DNA from: Arthrobacter sp. NicSoilB4
GTDB taxonomy: Bacteria; Actinomycetota; Actinomycetes; Actinomycetales; Micrococcaceae
Assembly: GCF_019977335.1 (NCBI RefSeq)
Contig: NZ_AP024653.1
Location: 1,054,001-1,118,000, forward strand
Length of the DNA: 64,000 bases
Direction: 5' to 3'
A program made the translations under genes and the position numbers. A model generated the notes under the pieces. The model was not told the DNA's origin, searched no databases, and saw only the letters and a program-made list of their open reading frames with translations. Below, piece by piece: positions 25,160 to 33,456 of the stretch. How positions within the stretch are numbered: position 1 is the stretch's first letter; each line of letters opens with the position of its first letter.

Positions 25160-26152
25160 CTAGCGGCGGAGCGCGCCGCGCAGCCGGACGGGCACGGTCC
25201 GGGCCGCCTGGGCGCCGCGGCGGGCGGCCTGCGCGCACTTCCTGGCCAGCTGGTACCCGCTGTAGCGCATTTTCTTCACCGGCAGGTCCCAGGTTCCGGG
25301 GTACGCGACCTCGCGCCCGCCGAACGACTTCTTGAAGGCCGTGAAGCCGGCCCATTTGTGGTCGGGCTGGTCTGCGGGGGCGACGCCCCAGAGGTCCACA
25401 TGCTTCAGGCCCTTGTCCTTGGCATCTGCCATCAGCGTGACCAGCAGCGGAATCCCGGCGCTGAGCTTCCGGTGTGTATCGTCCAGGGCGGCGTGGGCAT
25501 ACGTGCGGGTATCCGCGGAGTCGTAGGCAAGGGCGGCGGCGATGGGCTCGCCCTCGAGCTCGGCGACGAAGAGGGTCGCGGCGCCGGCAGGCATCAGGGA
25601 GCGCGCGACCCGGGTCAGGTACTCATCGCTCTGCGGCTTGAATCCATTGCGCGCCGCCGTCAGGTGCAGGAACGCCAGCAGTACCGAGATCTCGTCGGGG
25701 TCCTGGCTGGAACGGAACGTCACGCCCTTCTTGTGGATGTTCCGGTACAGGTTGCGGTTCACCGGCTTCATGTCCGCGAGGACGTCCTTGAAGTCCCTGT
25801 CCAGGTCCACAACCCAGCTCAGTTCGGGCTGCTGGTTGGCAGGGGCGGGCCGGAGGCCGCGCTTGCGCAGGACGGCGTCGGCGTCGGCGGCCGTGAAGCC
25901 GGCATCCACCGGTTCAATCCGGACAAACACGGCCCCGCAACTGCGGGCCAGGTCCTTCAGCGCCGCCAGGGCGGCGTCGAACGCGGCCAGGGACGCGGCT
26001 ACCGGGCCGTAGGGTGCGTAGAGGAGTTTCCCGGCCGGGTTGCTCTCCTCGATGGCCAGGAAGCTCCAGCCCGGACCCGAGTGCTGGTGCACGGTCCGTC
26101 CCAGGCCGCGCTGGAATTCGGCCCACGGGGCGCTCTGCAGGAAGTGGTCCAC
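25160..26152 (-). CDS. FemAB-like aminoacyltransferase (peptidoglycan bridge formation)
   Basis: 330-residue protein with the two-GNAT-domain FemABX pattern. The N-terminal SAPWAEFQRGLGR is the characteristic start. VFVRIEPVDAGF, the central KPVNRNLYRNIHKKGVTF with basic residues for lipid II/tRNA binding, and the second GNAT domain (ATLFVAELEGEPIAAALAYD to HVDLWGVAPADQP) follow. Such enzymes transfer amino acids from aminoacyl-tRNA to the stem-peptide lysine of lipid II to make interpeptide bridges. The added residue is unknown. It starts 4 bp after the manA stop and is probably the last gene of the purK-purE-lcp-manA-fem run. Confidence 0.88.
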   Translation of the reverse strand: MDHFLQSAPWAEFQRGLGRTVHQHSGPGWSFLAIEESNPAGKLLYAPYGPVAASLAAFDAALAALKDLARSCGAVFVRIEPVDAGFTAADADAVLRKRGLRPAPANQQPELSWVVDLDRDFKDVLADMKPVNRNLYRNIHKKGVTFRSSQDPDEISVLLAFLHLTAARNGFKPQSDEYLTRVARSLMPAGAATLFVAELEGEPIAAALAYDSADTRTYAHAALDDTHRKLSAGIPLLVTLMADAKDKGLKHVDLWGVAPADQPDHKWAGFTAFKKSFGGREVAYPGTWDLPVKKMRYSGYQLARKCAQAARRGAQAARTVPVRLRGALRR

Positions 26153-26156
26153 GGTC

Positions 26157-27440
26157 TCAGGCTTTCAGGGCGGTCGTGACGGCAAACGCAAGGGCTGTTC
26201 CGGTGGCACCGGACATGGCGTGTGCATTGACCGGCGCCTCGGCGGCGGGCAGGAATGCGCTCGCGCCGCGTTCCAGCCGCAGCTCGCCCTTGGGGGAGTC
26301 GAGGAGCACGGAGCCGGACACAACGATGATGACCGCGGCCCCCGACTGCGCCAGCGGGACCGGTTCCGCGCCGGGCGCCAGCTCGATGCGCTGCAGCTGG
26401 AATTCACGGAACGGCGGCCGGAAGACCTCCTGTCCCAGCATCGTGGTCTCGGCGCTGAGCATCGGGACACCGACGGCTTCAAAGGCGATGGTGCGGAGCA
26501 GTTCCGGCACGTCCACGAACTTAGGCGTCAGTCCGCCACGCAGGACGTTGTCGGAGGAGGCCATGACCTCGATGCCGAGGCCGTGCAGGTAGGCGTGGAC
26601 GTTGCCGGCCGGGAGGTAGACAGCCTCGCCCGGGGCCAGCGAGATCCGGTTGAGCAGCAGCGAAATCAGGACGCCCGGATCGCCCGGGTACTGCGCATTG
26701 AGCGTGACGACGGTGGACAGCTCCGCCTGGTGCGGCGCCGTCGGGGCGCCGGAGACCAGAGCCGCCACGATGGCGGCCGTTGCGGCGGCGACGTCCTCGC
26801 CGCCGGCGATCAGCCGCTCGAAGGCGGAGCGCAGGGCGGTGTGCTCCTCGGGCTGTGCCAGATCCTCCAGCAGCAGCGGAACGAGCGGAGGAAGATCGAG
26901 GCCGGCGAGTTCAAAGTCCGCCACCAGCAATTCGAAGACGGCACGCGCTTCCGAGGCCGGCCGGAAGCCGCACAGCGCCTCGAACGGGGTCAGCGCGAAG
27001 ATCATCTCCGGCTTGTGGTTGTCGTCCTTGTAATTGCGTTCAGCCGCGGCGCGGTCGACTCCGGCAGCCTCCTCGCGGGCGAATCCCTCCCGGGCCTGCT
27101 CGAGAGTGGGGTGCACCTGGAGCGAGAGGGGGCTGTCGGCGGCCAGGACCTTGAGCAGGAACGGAAGCCGGGGGCCGAATTCGGCCACGCTGTCGCTGCC
27201 CAGATGGTGTTCCGGGTCTTCCCCGATCAACGTGTCCAGTGCCCGGCCGCCGTGGCCCTCGACCGCCGCGTGGGCTCCGGCGGATCCGGCCGGGCTCAGC
27301 GCCACTGACGGTGAGTCCGGGTGGGCACCGATCCAGAGCTCAGCCTCGGGGCCGCCGGAAGCAGGCCGGCCAAGCAGCCCGGCGATGGCCGTCGTGGAGC
27401 CCCAGGCATATGGCCGGAGGACGTTCTCGAGTTCATACAC
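26157..27440 (-). CDS. manA: Mannose-6-phosphate isomerase, class I
   Basis: Zinc enzyme interconverting mannose 6-phosphate and fructose 6-phosphate, supplying GDP-mannose for glycans and protein mannosylation. The 427-residue protein has the type I PMI pattern: RPYAWGSTTAIAGLLG near the start, the zinc-ligand region PLSLQVHPTLEQAR, KPEMIFALTPFEALCGFRP and YLPAGNVHAYLHGLGIEVMA with the catalytic His. It is separated from LCP by 56 bp and from FemAB by 4 bp, all on the minus strand. The product may feed the protein mannosyltransferase at 46.6 kb. Confidence 0.94.
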   Translation of the reverse strand: MYELENVLRPYAWGSTTAIAGLLGRPASGGPEAELWIGAHPDSPSVALSPAGSAGAHAAVEGHGGRALDTLIGEDPEHHLGSDSVAEFGPRLPFLLKVLAADSPLSLQVHPTLEQAREGFAREEAAGVDRAAAERNYKDDNHKPEMIFALTPFEALCGFRPASEARAVFELLVADFELAGLDLPPLVPLLLEDLAQPEEHTALRSAFERLIAGGEDVAAATAAIVAALVSGAPTAPHQAELSTVVTLNAQYPGDPGVLISLLLNRISLAPGEAVYLPAGNVHAYLHGLGIEVMASSDNVLRGGLTPKFVDVPELLRTIAFEAVGVPMLSAETTMLGQEVFRPPFREFQLQRIELAPGAEPVPLAQSGAAVIIVVSGSVLLDSPKGELRLERGASAFLPAAEAPVNAHAMSGATGTALAFAVTTALKA

Positions 27441-27496
27441 TGCCTGGGTGTCCCAATCTGTTGCGGAAGGCTGCTAAGGAAGGTGTGGCCGCGGAA

Positions 27497-29143
27497 CTAC
27501 AGCGGCGCGCACTGGCCGTTCGTGGCGACCAGGTTGCGGATCGACTGTTCGTCGCCGTTGAGCTTGAACTGGTTCAGCATCTCTTCGGTGATCGGCTCGC
27601 CATCCGGCGTCGTGGTCACCGGAGTGAAGTCCGACGGCGGCGGCGCGGGCTGGGTTCCGGGCTGTGCAGCGGGCAACGCCCCGGCTGCCGACAGCGGCCC
27701 GGGCGCCTGGTCCTGCCCGCGGATGCCGTCTTCCGCGGCGCCCGCCGCCGGAGTGGGCGCGAGGAGCGCATCGACCTTCTGGTGGATCTGGTCGAAGTCG
27801 GGGACGGTCGAGAAGGAAGCGTCGAAGTCGGGCGGTCCGATGGTCAGCCGGCTCATTTGCTGGCCCTTCGCCTTCATGGCGAGGTCCACGAAACTCCCGA
27901 GCTGTCCGGAGGAGATGTTGGAGTCCACCACCTTGGTGCCCGCCTTCACGATGTCCTCGAACTTGGACAGCAGGGTTGCCGGATCCAGCTGCTTGAGCAT
28001 GGCCTGCTGGACGCACTGCTGGCGGGCGATGCGGGAGTAGTCGTCCACGAATTCGCGCGACCGGCCGTACCAGAGGGCGTGGTAGCCATCCAGCGTATTG
28101 TCGCCGGCCGGGATCCAGCCCAGCGGCATGCCGTGGATTCCGCTCGCCTCGTCAATGGTCTCGCCGCTGATCGGGACCCAGCCGCCTGCCTTGATCCGGA
28201 TGCCGCCCATGGCATCGATGAGCCGGGCGAAGCCGTCCATGTCGACCAGAACGTAGGCCTGGACCTTGATGCCGAGGCTCCCGGACACCGCTTCCAGCGT
28301 GGCCTGCGCGCCGGGGTCCTCCACCCCGGGGTACAGGTCCTTGTGTTCGTTGGTGACCTCGGTGTTGATGGCGTTGATGAGGCATTCGTTGCCGCAGTCG
28401 TAGCCGTCGGGATAGATCGTGCGCATCGGCGAGTCCTCGCTGAACTGCGCATTCTGCAGATTGCGGGGCACGGAAATGATGGCGGTCGCGCCGGTCTTGG
28501 CATCGACGCTGATGACCGAGAGGCTGTCGGGCCGGCGGCCGGTACGGTCGGACCCGGCGTCACCGCCCATCATCAGGAAGTTGTACCGGCCTTCGGAGGG
28601 TTCCATGGCCGGTCCGGCGGAGAAGATATTGGAGATTGCGTCGCGGCTGACGTTGAGCAGGTACGCGGCGTAGCCCAGCGATCCGCTGCTGAGGATCATC
28701 GCCAGCACCAGGGCGACCACGACGGCGGGGCGCGCCTTGGGGGTCAGCAGCACGGGACGGATCAGCCGCAGGGTGTTGATAAAGAGCGCGGCCCAACCCA
28801 CGGCCAGTGCGACCAGGCCGATGATGAGCAGCAGCGAGGCTATGGAGTTCGTGAACAGGTTGATCAGCGTCGACCGCGATGCCACGAGGAGCACTGCCGC
28901 CAGGCCGGCCAGCACCCAGACGGTGAGGGTGACGCGCAGCGCGATCCGTCCCAGCCGCCGGTCCCCGGCCACGGTCTGGGCACTTCCCGGCACCAGAAGA
29001 GTCATCAGGATCAGCAGGAACGCACGCTTGGTCAGGACCGACGCGGAGGCTCCGGCGGGATAGCGGACCGGATCCGTAAAGGACGGGGCAGACGCACGGT
29101 TGCGTGGCGCCGGCTGACGGGAGGGGGCATAACTGTTGGTCAT
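27497..29143 (-). CDS. LytR-CpsA-Psr (LCP) family cell-wall glycopolymer ligase
   Basis: 548-residue protein. A cytoplasmic N-terminus of about 35 residues is followed by four hydrophobic segments (about 38-160), an unusual multi-span anchor compared with the usual single helix. The LCP catalytic domain has the Arg/Asp hallmarks GRRPDSLSVISVD, SVPRNLQN, GGIRI and YGRSREFVDDYSRIARQQ. These bind the polyprenyl-pyrophosphate and metal and transfer glycopolymers to peptidoglycan. The C-terminus has a Pro/Ala-rich linker and a short tail. It follows purE by 10 bp. In M. tuberculosis an LCP gene (Rv3267) lies in the corresponding region. Confidence 0.92.
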   Translation of the reverse strand: MTNSYAPSRQPAPRNRASAPSFTDPVRYPAGASASVLTKRAFLLILMTLLVPGSAQTVAGDRRLGRIALRVTLTVWVLAGLAAVLLVASRSTLINLFTNSIASLLLIIGLVALAVGWAALFINTLRLIRPVLLTPKARPAVVVALVLAMILSSGSLGYAAYLLNVSRDAISNIFSAGPAMEPSEGRYNFLMMGGDAGSDRTGRRPDSLSVISVDAKTGATAIISVPRNLQNAQFSEDSPMRTIYPDGYDCGNECLINAINTEVTNEHKDLYPGVEDPGAQATLEAVSGSLGIKVQAYVLVDMDGFARLIDAMGGIRIKAGGWVPISGETIDEASGIHGMPLGWIPAGDNTLDGYHALWYGRSREFVDDYSRIARQQCVQQAMLKQLDPATLLSKFEDIVKAGTKVVDSNISSGQLGSFVDLAMKAKGQQMSRLTIGPPDFDASFSTVPDFDQIHQKVDALLAPTPAAGAAEDGIRGQDQAPGPLSAAGALPAAQPGTQPAPPPSDFTPVTTTPDGEPITEEMLNQFKLNGDEQSIRNLVATNGQCAPL

Positions 29144-29153
29144 CTGGTGATCC

Positions 29154-29762
29154 TTAACGGCTGCCCCGGGCGACGACGTTTGCGTCGGCGAACACTTCGC
29201 TCACCTTCTGCCGCAGGTTGGCGCCCTTCCGGGTGGCGGCATCATTGAGCTCCTGGGCGAAGTCGGCCAAGGCGGCGCGGAGCTGTCCGGCCAGGGGATC
29301 CGTGCCCGAGGCCAGCATGCGCACCGCCAGCAGGCCGGCGTTCCTGGCCCCGCCGATGGAAACGGTCGCGACGGGAACCCCGGCGGGCATCTGGACGATG
29401 GATAGCAGGGAGTCCATGCCGTCGAGGGTCTTGAGCGGCACCGGGACGCCGATGACCGGCAAGGGCGTGACCGAGGCGAGCATGCCCGGCAGGTGGGCGG
29501 CGCCGCCGGCGCCGGCAATGATGACACGGAGGCCGCGCTCATGGGCCGTCCGGCCGTAGCGGATCATTTCGAGCGGCATACGGTGTGCGGAGACCACATC
29601 GGCCTCGAACGGGATCCCGAACTCGGCGAGGGCCTCGGCCGCGGCCTCCATCACGGGCCAGTCCGAGTCCGAGCCCATGACGAGCCCGACGATGGGGTCA
29701 TCGGCCCCGGCGTCCGCCGTTGCCGGGGACTGGGCCGTGCTGCTGCTGTTGCTGGCGCTCAT
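29154..29762 (-). CDS. purE: N5-carboxyaminoimidazole ribonucleotide mutase
   Basis: Converts N5-CAIR to CAIR in purine synthesis. The 202-residue protein has the PurE class I signatures [10 protein letters not shown] (about 29-38), the mobile SAHRMP loop with the catalytic His, and [15 protein letters not shown] polar N-terminal extension of about 22 residues precedes the domain and a C-terminal tail follows it. Its start overlaps the purK stop by 4 bp (ATGA), so the two are translationally coupled and use the PurK product directly. Confidence 0.95.
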   Translation of the reverse strand: MSASNSSSTAQSPATADAGADDPIVGLVMGSDSDWPVMEAAAEALAEFGIPFEADVVSAHRMPLEMIRYGRTAHERGLRVIIAGAGGAAHLPGMLASVTPLPVIGVPVPLKTLDGMDSLLSIVQMPAGVPVATVSIGGARNAGLLAVRMLASGTDPLAGQLRAALADFAQELNDAATRKGANLRQKVSEVFADANVVARGSR

Positions 29763-30955
29763 ACGTTCTCCTCGTGGGCTCCCGCAACGGTGCGGGGCTG
29801 CGCCTTTCCGTTCCGGATGATGTTGGCGACCGTGGTGGCGCGTTCGCGCACCGAGTCGACGTCGGCCACGGAGCCGCCGACGAGGTTGACGTGGCCGATC
29901 TTGCGGCCGGGCCGGACGGCCTTGCCATAGCAGTGGACCTTCGCCGCGGGTTCGCTGGCCAGGGCCGCGGGGTAGGCGGAGAACAGGTTCTGGTTCTCGC
30001 CGCCCAGGAAATTCTTCATCACAACGACAGGGCCGAGGAGGTCCGTGGCGCCGAGCGGCAGATTGAGGATCGCCCGGAGGTGCTGTTCGAACTGGCTCGT
30101 CACGGAGCCGTCCTGGGTCCAGTGGCCGGTGTTGTGCGGGCGCATGGCGAGCTCGTTGATCAGGAAGCCCGCTCCCACACCGGGCGTCTCGAAGAGTTCC
30201 ACAGCCATAACACCGGTGACGCCGAGTTCGCTGGCGATCCGGAGGGCGGCGTTCTCCGCAGCTGCGGCGACCTCCAGCGGGATGTCCAGGGCCGGGGCGA
30301 TGACTTCGTCACAGACGCCGTTGACCTGGATCGTGTGCACAACCGGCCAGGCCCGCGCCTCACCGTCCGGGGTCCGGGCCACCAGGGCAGAGAGTTCGCG
30401 GCTGAATTCCACTTTTGCCTCGGCGAGCAGCGGTGACATGGCCTCGAACCAGTCGGCGGTGTCGGCTGCTTCCGCCGCGGAGTCCACGATGCGCACACCT
30501 TTGCCGTCGTAGCCGCCGCGCGGGGTTTTGAGGACGACCGGCCAGCCCGTGTCGTCGCCGAACGCGATCAGCCCGGCGACGTCGGCAACGGAGGCCCACG
30601 TGGGGTTGGGCAGCTCCAGCCTGTCGATGGCCGCCCGCATCACGAGCTTGTCCTGGGCGTTGACCAGGGCGTCCGGTCCGGGGTGCACGTTGACGCCGGC
30701 GCGCTGCAGGGAACGCAGGTGCTCTGTGGGAACGTGCTCATGGTCGAAGGTCAGGACGTCCAGGCCGCGGGAAAACTCAAGGAGATGGTCCAGGTCGGTG
30801 TAATCACCGACCGGGGCGTTGGCTACGGCCGAGACGGCCGAGACGTCCTCGCCTTCGGCAAGGACGCGGAGCTCGAAGCCCAGGGCTGTGGCCGCCGGGG
30901 CCATCATTCGGGCGAGCTGGCCGCCGCCAACCACACCGATCACAGGAAAAGTCAC
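29759..30955 (-). CDS. purK: 5-(carboxyamino)imidazole ribonucleotide synthase
   Basis: ATP-grasp enzyme that carboxylates AIR with bicarbonate to N5-CAIR. The 398-residue protein opens with the nucleotide-binding [17 protein letters not shown]. The ATP-grasp core includes [41 protein letters not shown] and [18 protein letters not shown], which is diagnostic for PurK. The GTG at 30955 gives the family start; 27 further upstream codons in frame lack homology. First gene of a minus-strand run purK-purE-LCP-manA-FemAB. Confidence 0.95.
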   Translation of the reverse strand: MTFPVIGVVGGGQLARMMAPAATALGFELRVLAEGEDVSAVSAVANAPVGDYTDLDHLLEFSRGLDVLTFDHEHVPTEHLRSLQRAGVNVHPGPDALVNAQDKLVMRAAIDRLELPNPTWASVADVAGLIAFGDDTGWPVVLKTPRGGYDGKGVRIVDSAAEAADTADWFEAMSPLLAEAKVEFSRELSALVARTPDGEARAWPVVHTIQVNGVCDEVIAPALDIPLEVAAAAENAALRIASELGVTGVMAVELFETPGVGAGFLINELAMRPHNTGHWTQDGSVTSQFEQHLRAILNLPLGATDLLGPVVVMKNFLGGENQNLFSAYPAALASEPAAKVHCYGKAVRPGRKIGHVNLVGGSVADVDSVRERATTVANIIRNGKAQPRTVAGAHEENV

Positions 30956-31231
30956 AAGTCCCAGCCTACCGAAAGCCTCGCCATATCCCGGCTTTTTGAA
31001 TTTCCCGTGCGGGTGCCGACGGGGATTCAGCCGCATTCAGGCGGGGACAGGTCAGGGCCGTGCCGGCGGTGCAGCCGATGGCCGGCCCGCCGTTCCGGGC
31101 CGTCAGCTGGCGGCTTCCCGCCGGGGCAGTTCCGGCCCGCGGACTGCGCCATGGGGGCCGGTTCCCGGCTTTCGGCGCTAAAATAGGCCGTTGGGCCTTT
31201 GGCCGACAGTTCACGAAGGCCACGGAGGGTC

Positions 31232-31795
31232 ATGATTACTACACTTACGGAGCGCTTGCATGGGCTCGCGTCGCTTTTCTGGCGCGAAGTGGCCAAGTTC
31301 GGTGCGGTGGGCGGTGTTGCGTTCGTCATTGACAACGGACTCACCTACTACCTCATGCATGGCCCGATGACGGACAGTGAAGCCAAGGCCCGGTTCGTCG
31401 GAGCCAGCATCGCAACCGTCTTCTCCTGGATCGCGAACCGCTTCTGGACCTTCCGGCACCGCCGCCAGGACAATGTGGTCCGCGAATTCCTCATGTTCAT
31501 CCTGATCAACGGCATCGGCATCGGCATCTCCACCGGATTCACCGCCCTCGCCAAGTACACCTTCGGCGTTACTGACAAGAACATGCTGTTCGCCGCGGGG
31601 GTCGTTGGCATCCTCGTGGCCACCGTGGTGCGCTTCTTCGCTTACCGCTTCCTGGTCTTCAACAAGGAACTCGACGAAGAGCCGGAGTTTTCCCACGACC
31701 ACGAGATCATCGAACGGCACCCCCACACCAAACCGGAAGTGCGCGTCGAAGGCGCTGCCGTCAAAGATCCGGAGCTGCCGGACCCGCACATTTAG
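31232..31795 (+). CDS. GtrA family membrane protein
   Basis: 187-residue protein with four predicted transmembrane helices (roughly 20-40, 50-70, 88-112 and 118-142). Family hallmarks: FGAVGGVAFVIDNGLTYYLM, SWIANRFWTFRHRR and the final RFFAYRFLVF. GtrA proteins are thought to flip or channel prenyl-linked sugars for cell-surface glycans such as arabinogalactan or O-antigen modification. The acidic C-terminal tail is variable. The ATG at 31232 has GGAGGG 4 bp upstream. Divergent from purK, as Rv3277 is from Rv3276c. Confidence 0.9.
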   Translation: MITTLTERLHGLASLFWREVAKFGAVGGVAFVIDNGLTYYLMHGPMTDSEAKARFVGASIATVFSWIANRFWTFRHRRQDNVVREFLMFILINGIGIGISTGFTALAKYTFGVTDKNMLFAAGVVGILVATVVRFFAYRFLVFNKELDEEPEFSHDHEIIERHPHTKPEVRVEGAAVKDPELPDPHI

Positions 31796-31829
31796 GCGGG
31801 GCGCGGACGGTGCGTGTGCGGCAGGCCGC

Positions 31830-32534
31830 TCAGCCGCCGTTGACGCGCTCGTCCGCGAGCAGCTTTTCTGTCACTACGACGTCGGGGTGCACCAGCACCA
31901 CTGAGCCGTCGCCGCGCCACGCGCCCAGGGACTGGGCGAGGGCGGATTCCAGGCCATCGCCGGCGGCCACCAGCAGCCGCACGCCGTCGTCGTGCGCCGC
32001 CGCGAAGCCGTCCAGCAGGTCAGCGTGGGTGTGGGCCATCCCGGCGGCGGCCAGCACGGCACGCCGCGTTCCTTCCGGATCCACGTGTGCCATAAAAACG
32101 TCCCCGTGGGAGCGCACCTCGGCGGCATAATCCACGACGCCGGTGGGCAGCTCACCGGGCCACCGCATGGCCAGCGCCGGCAGCGCCACTGCCACGACGG
32201 CGTCGAATGCCCCCTGCGCGGCGCCGGGGGCCGGGTCGGCGGTCGCCAGCAGTTCGGCCTCGGCATCGCCGAAGACGACCTCCATGCCGAGCTGCCAGGC
32301 GGCCAGGGCGAGGATGACGGACTTCCAGTGGGCCGGCAGGTCCAGTCGCAACCGCGTTCCGGGCTCGGCGTCGAGCTCGTCCTGCAGCAGGTTGCTCGTC
32401 TTGGCCACCCAGTTGTCCAGAACCCGGCCGGACAGCTCGACGCGCTCAGCGTCGGGGCCGTACCAGGTGAGCCGGGGTGAGGTGGCCTGGCCGGAACGCA
32501 GGGCTGTCATCAGTTCGATTGCCGGGATGCTCAT
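31830..32534 (-). CDS. TIGR03089 family protein (truncated adenylation-like domain)
   Basis: 234-residue protein that resembles only the N-terminal part of ANL adenylating enzymes (acyl-CoA synthetase/AMP-ligase). LTWYGPDAERVELSGRVLDNWVAKTSNLLQ and RLRLDLPAHWKSVILALAAWQLG are similar to the start of AMP-ligases, but the P-loop, the A5 motif and the mobile C-domain are absent. This is the normal form of the actinobacterial TIGR03089 family (Rv3268-like), so it is not a pseudogene. Catalysis is unlikely; a binding or regulatory role is possible. It converges with gtrA across 34 bp. Confidence 0.85.
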   Translation of the reverse strand: MSIPAIELMTALRSGQATSPRLTWYGPDAERVELSGRVLDNWVAKTSNLLQDELDAEPGTRLRLDLPAHWKSVILALAAWQLGMEVVFGDAEAELLATADPAPGAAQGAFDAVVAVALPALAMRWPGELPTGVVDYAAEVRSHGDVFMAHVDPEGTRRAVLAAAGMAHTHADLLDGFAAAHDDGVRLLVAAGDGLESALAQSLGAWRGDGSVVLVHPDVVVTEKLLADERVNGG

Positions 32535-32766
32535 GGCTTCATCTTGCCATGATGGAAGCGGCTGTGATCTCTGTCATACCCGTGCGGGAGGCCGCGGGCA
32601 GGCGCGCTTGAACTGCCCCGGGAAGTTTCCCGTAAATTCAACAAAATCCCTCGAAAGTGCTCAGTACCCTGATTATTCCGCGGGTTCTCGGGGACTGGCC
32701 CGAAAAAACGCGGGCGTGGCGTGCCCCGGATTTAGGTCTCAAGTTGATTATTATCTCCGTCGCGGC

Positions 32767-32796
32767 TTGACTCCCGGATACTTACACGCGTGTAAT
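32767..32796 (+). promoter_or_regulatory. whiB promoter with a palindrome over the -10
   Basis: TTGACT (32767-32772) and TGTAAT (32791-32796), 18 bp apart, form a plausible sigma-70-type promoter whose start would give a leader of about 80 nt. A perfect 14-bp palindrome, TTACACGCGTGTAA (32782-32795), covers the spacer end and most of the -10, where a bound repressor would block polymerase. The whole 350-bp gap (32535-32884) between TIGR03089 and whiB is clearly richer in A+T than its surroundings and contains no other gene. Confidence 0.55.
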
Positions 32797-32884
32797 TAGG
32801 TATCGAAGGCCAATGCGCAGAACCGGCACACAACCGAGTGTCCAAGGGTCAGTCATAGGCTGCAAAATCAGAGAGGGAACGCCA

Positions 32885-33427
32885 ATGGGGCTAGCAGAGC
32901 GTATCCATGAAGAGGCCGTCGTTGCTGGGCAGGCCACGGCCAAATACCGTTCACGCGGAGTGCCGAGTGACTGGTATGTAGACCCGGCCGATCCGGACGC
33001 CGCAGACCGCTACAACGAACACACCAACGACTCGCTGCAGGACCAGGCGACTGCCTTCCTCGCGGCGCACGACGAACTTGTGGCCGGTCCGGACCAGGAC
33101 AACGATCTTTCCGATCCGCCGATGGAGCTCCAGACCCTTCACTCCGGCACCACCGCGCAGCCGGTGTGGATCGGATTGCCCTTCCAGCAGGACTTCGACG
33201 ATGAAGGCGAACTGGGCTGGCAGACGGACGCGCTGTGCGCACAGACCGACCCGGAGGCGTTCTTCCCCGAGAAGGGCGGCTCCACCCGCGACGCCAAGAA
33301 GGTCTGCGGGGCGTGCAACGTCCGCTCGCAGTGCCTCGAATACGCCCTCTCCAACGATGAGCGTTTCGGAATCTGGGGTGGCCTCTCCGAGCGCGAGCGG
33401 CGCCGGCTTAGGAAGCGAGCGATCTAA
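32885..33427 (+). CDS. WhiB family iron-sulfur transcriptional regulator (WhiB2-like, extended)
   Basis: 180-residue Wbl protein. The [4Fe-4S] ligands are Cys118, Cys141, Cys144 and Cys150, followed by the turn GIWGG (about 163-167) and the basic C-terminal RERRRLRKR for DNA binding. The location beside a GT2 gene, DUF3499 and a metallopeptidase identifies it with the WhiB2 (Rv3260c)/Streptomyces WhiB group, which controls cell division and septation. The N-terminal 112 residues before the first Cys are acidic, low in similarity to known Wbl proteins and longer than usual. The ATG at 32885 has AGAGGGA 7 bp upstream. Confidence 0.92.
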   Translation: MGLAERIHEEAVVAGQATAKYRSRGVPSDWYVDPADPDAADRYNEHTNDSLQDQATAFLAAHDELVAGPDQDNDLSDPPMELQTLHSGTTAQPVWIGLPFQQDFDDEGELGWQTDALCAQTDPEAFFPEKGGSTRDAKKVCGACNVRSQCLEYALSNDERFGIWGGLSERERRRLRKRAI

Positions 33428-33456
33428 TTCTTCAGGAAGTACGAGTCACCGCCGTC

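Noticed and set aside
24453..25163. Open frames of up to 236 codons across the repeat array
   Set aside because: They exist because 153 bp is a multiple of three; no Shine-Dalgarno, repetitive Cys/Pro/Gly translation, and open in several frames and both strands.
31830..32534. TIGR03089 gene as a pseudogene of an acyl-CoA ligase
   Set aside because: The short form is the normal family length and the frame is intact.
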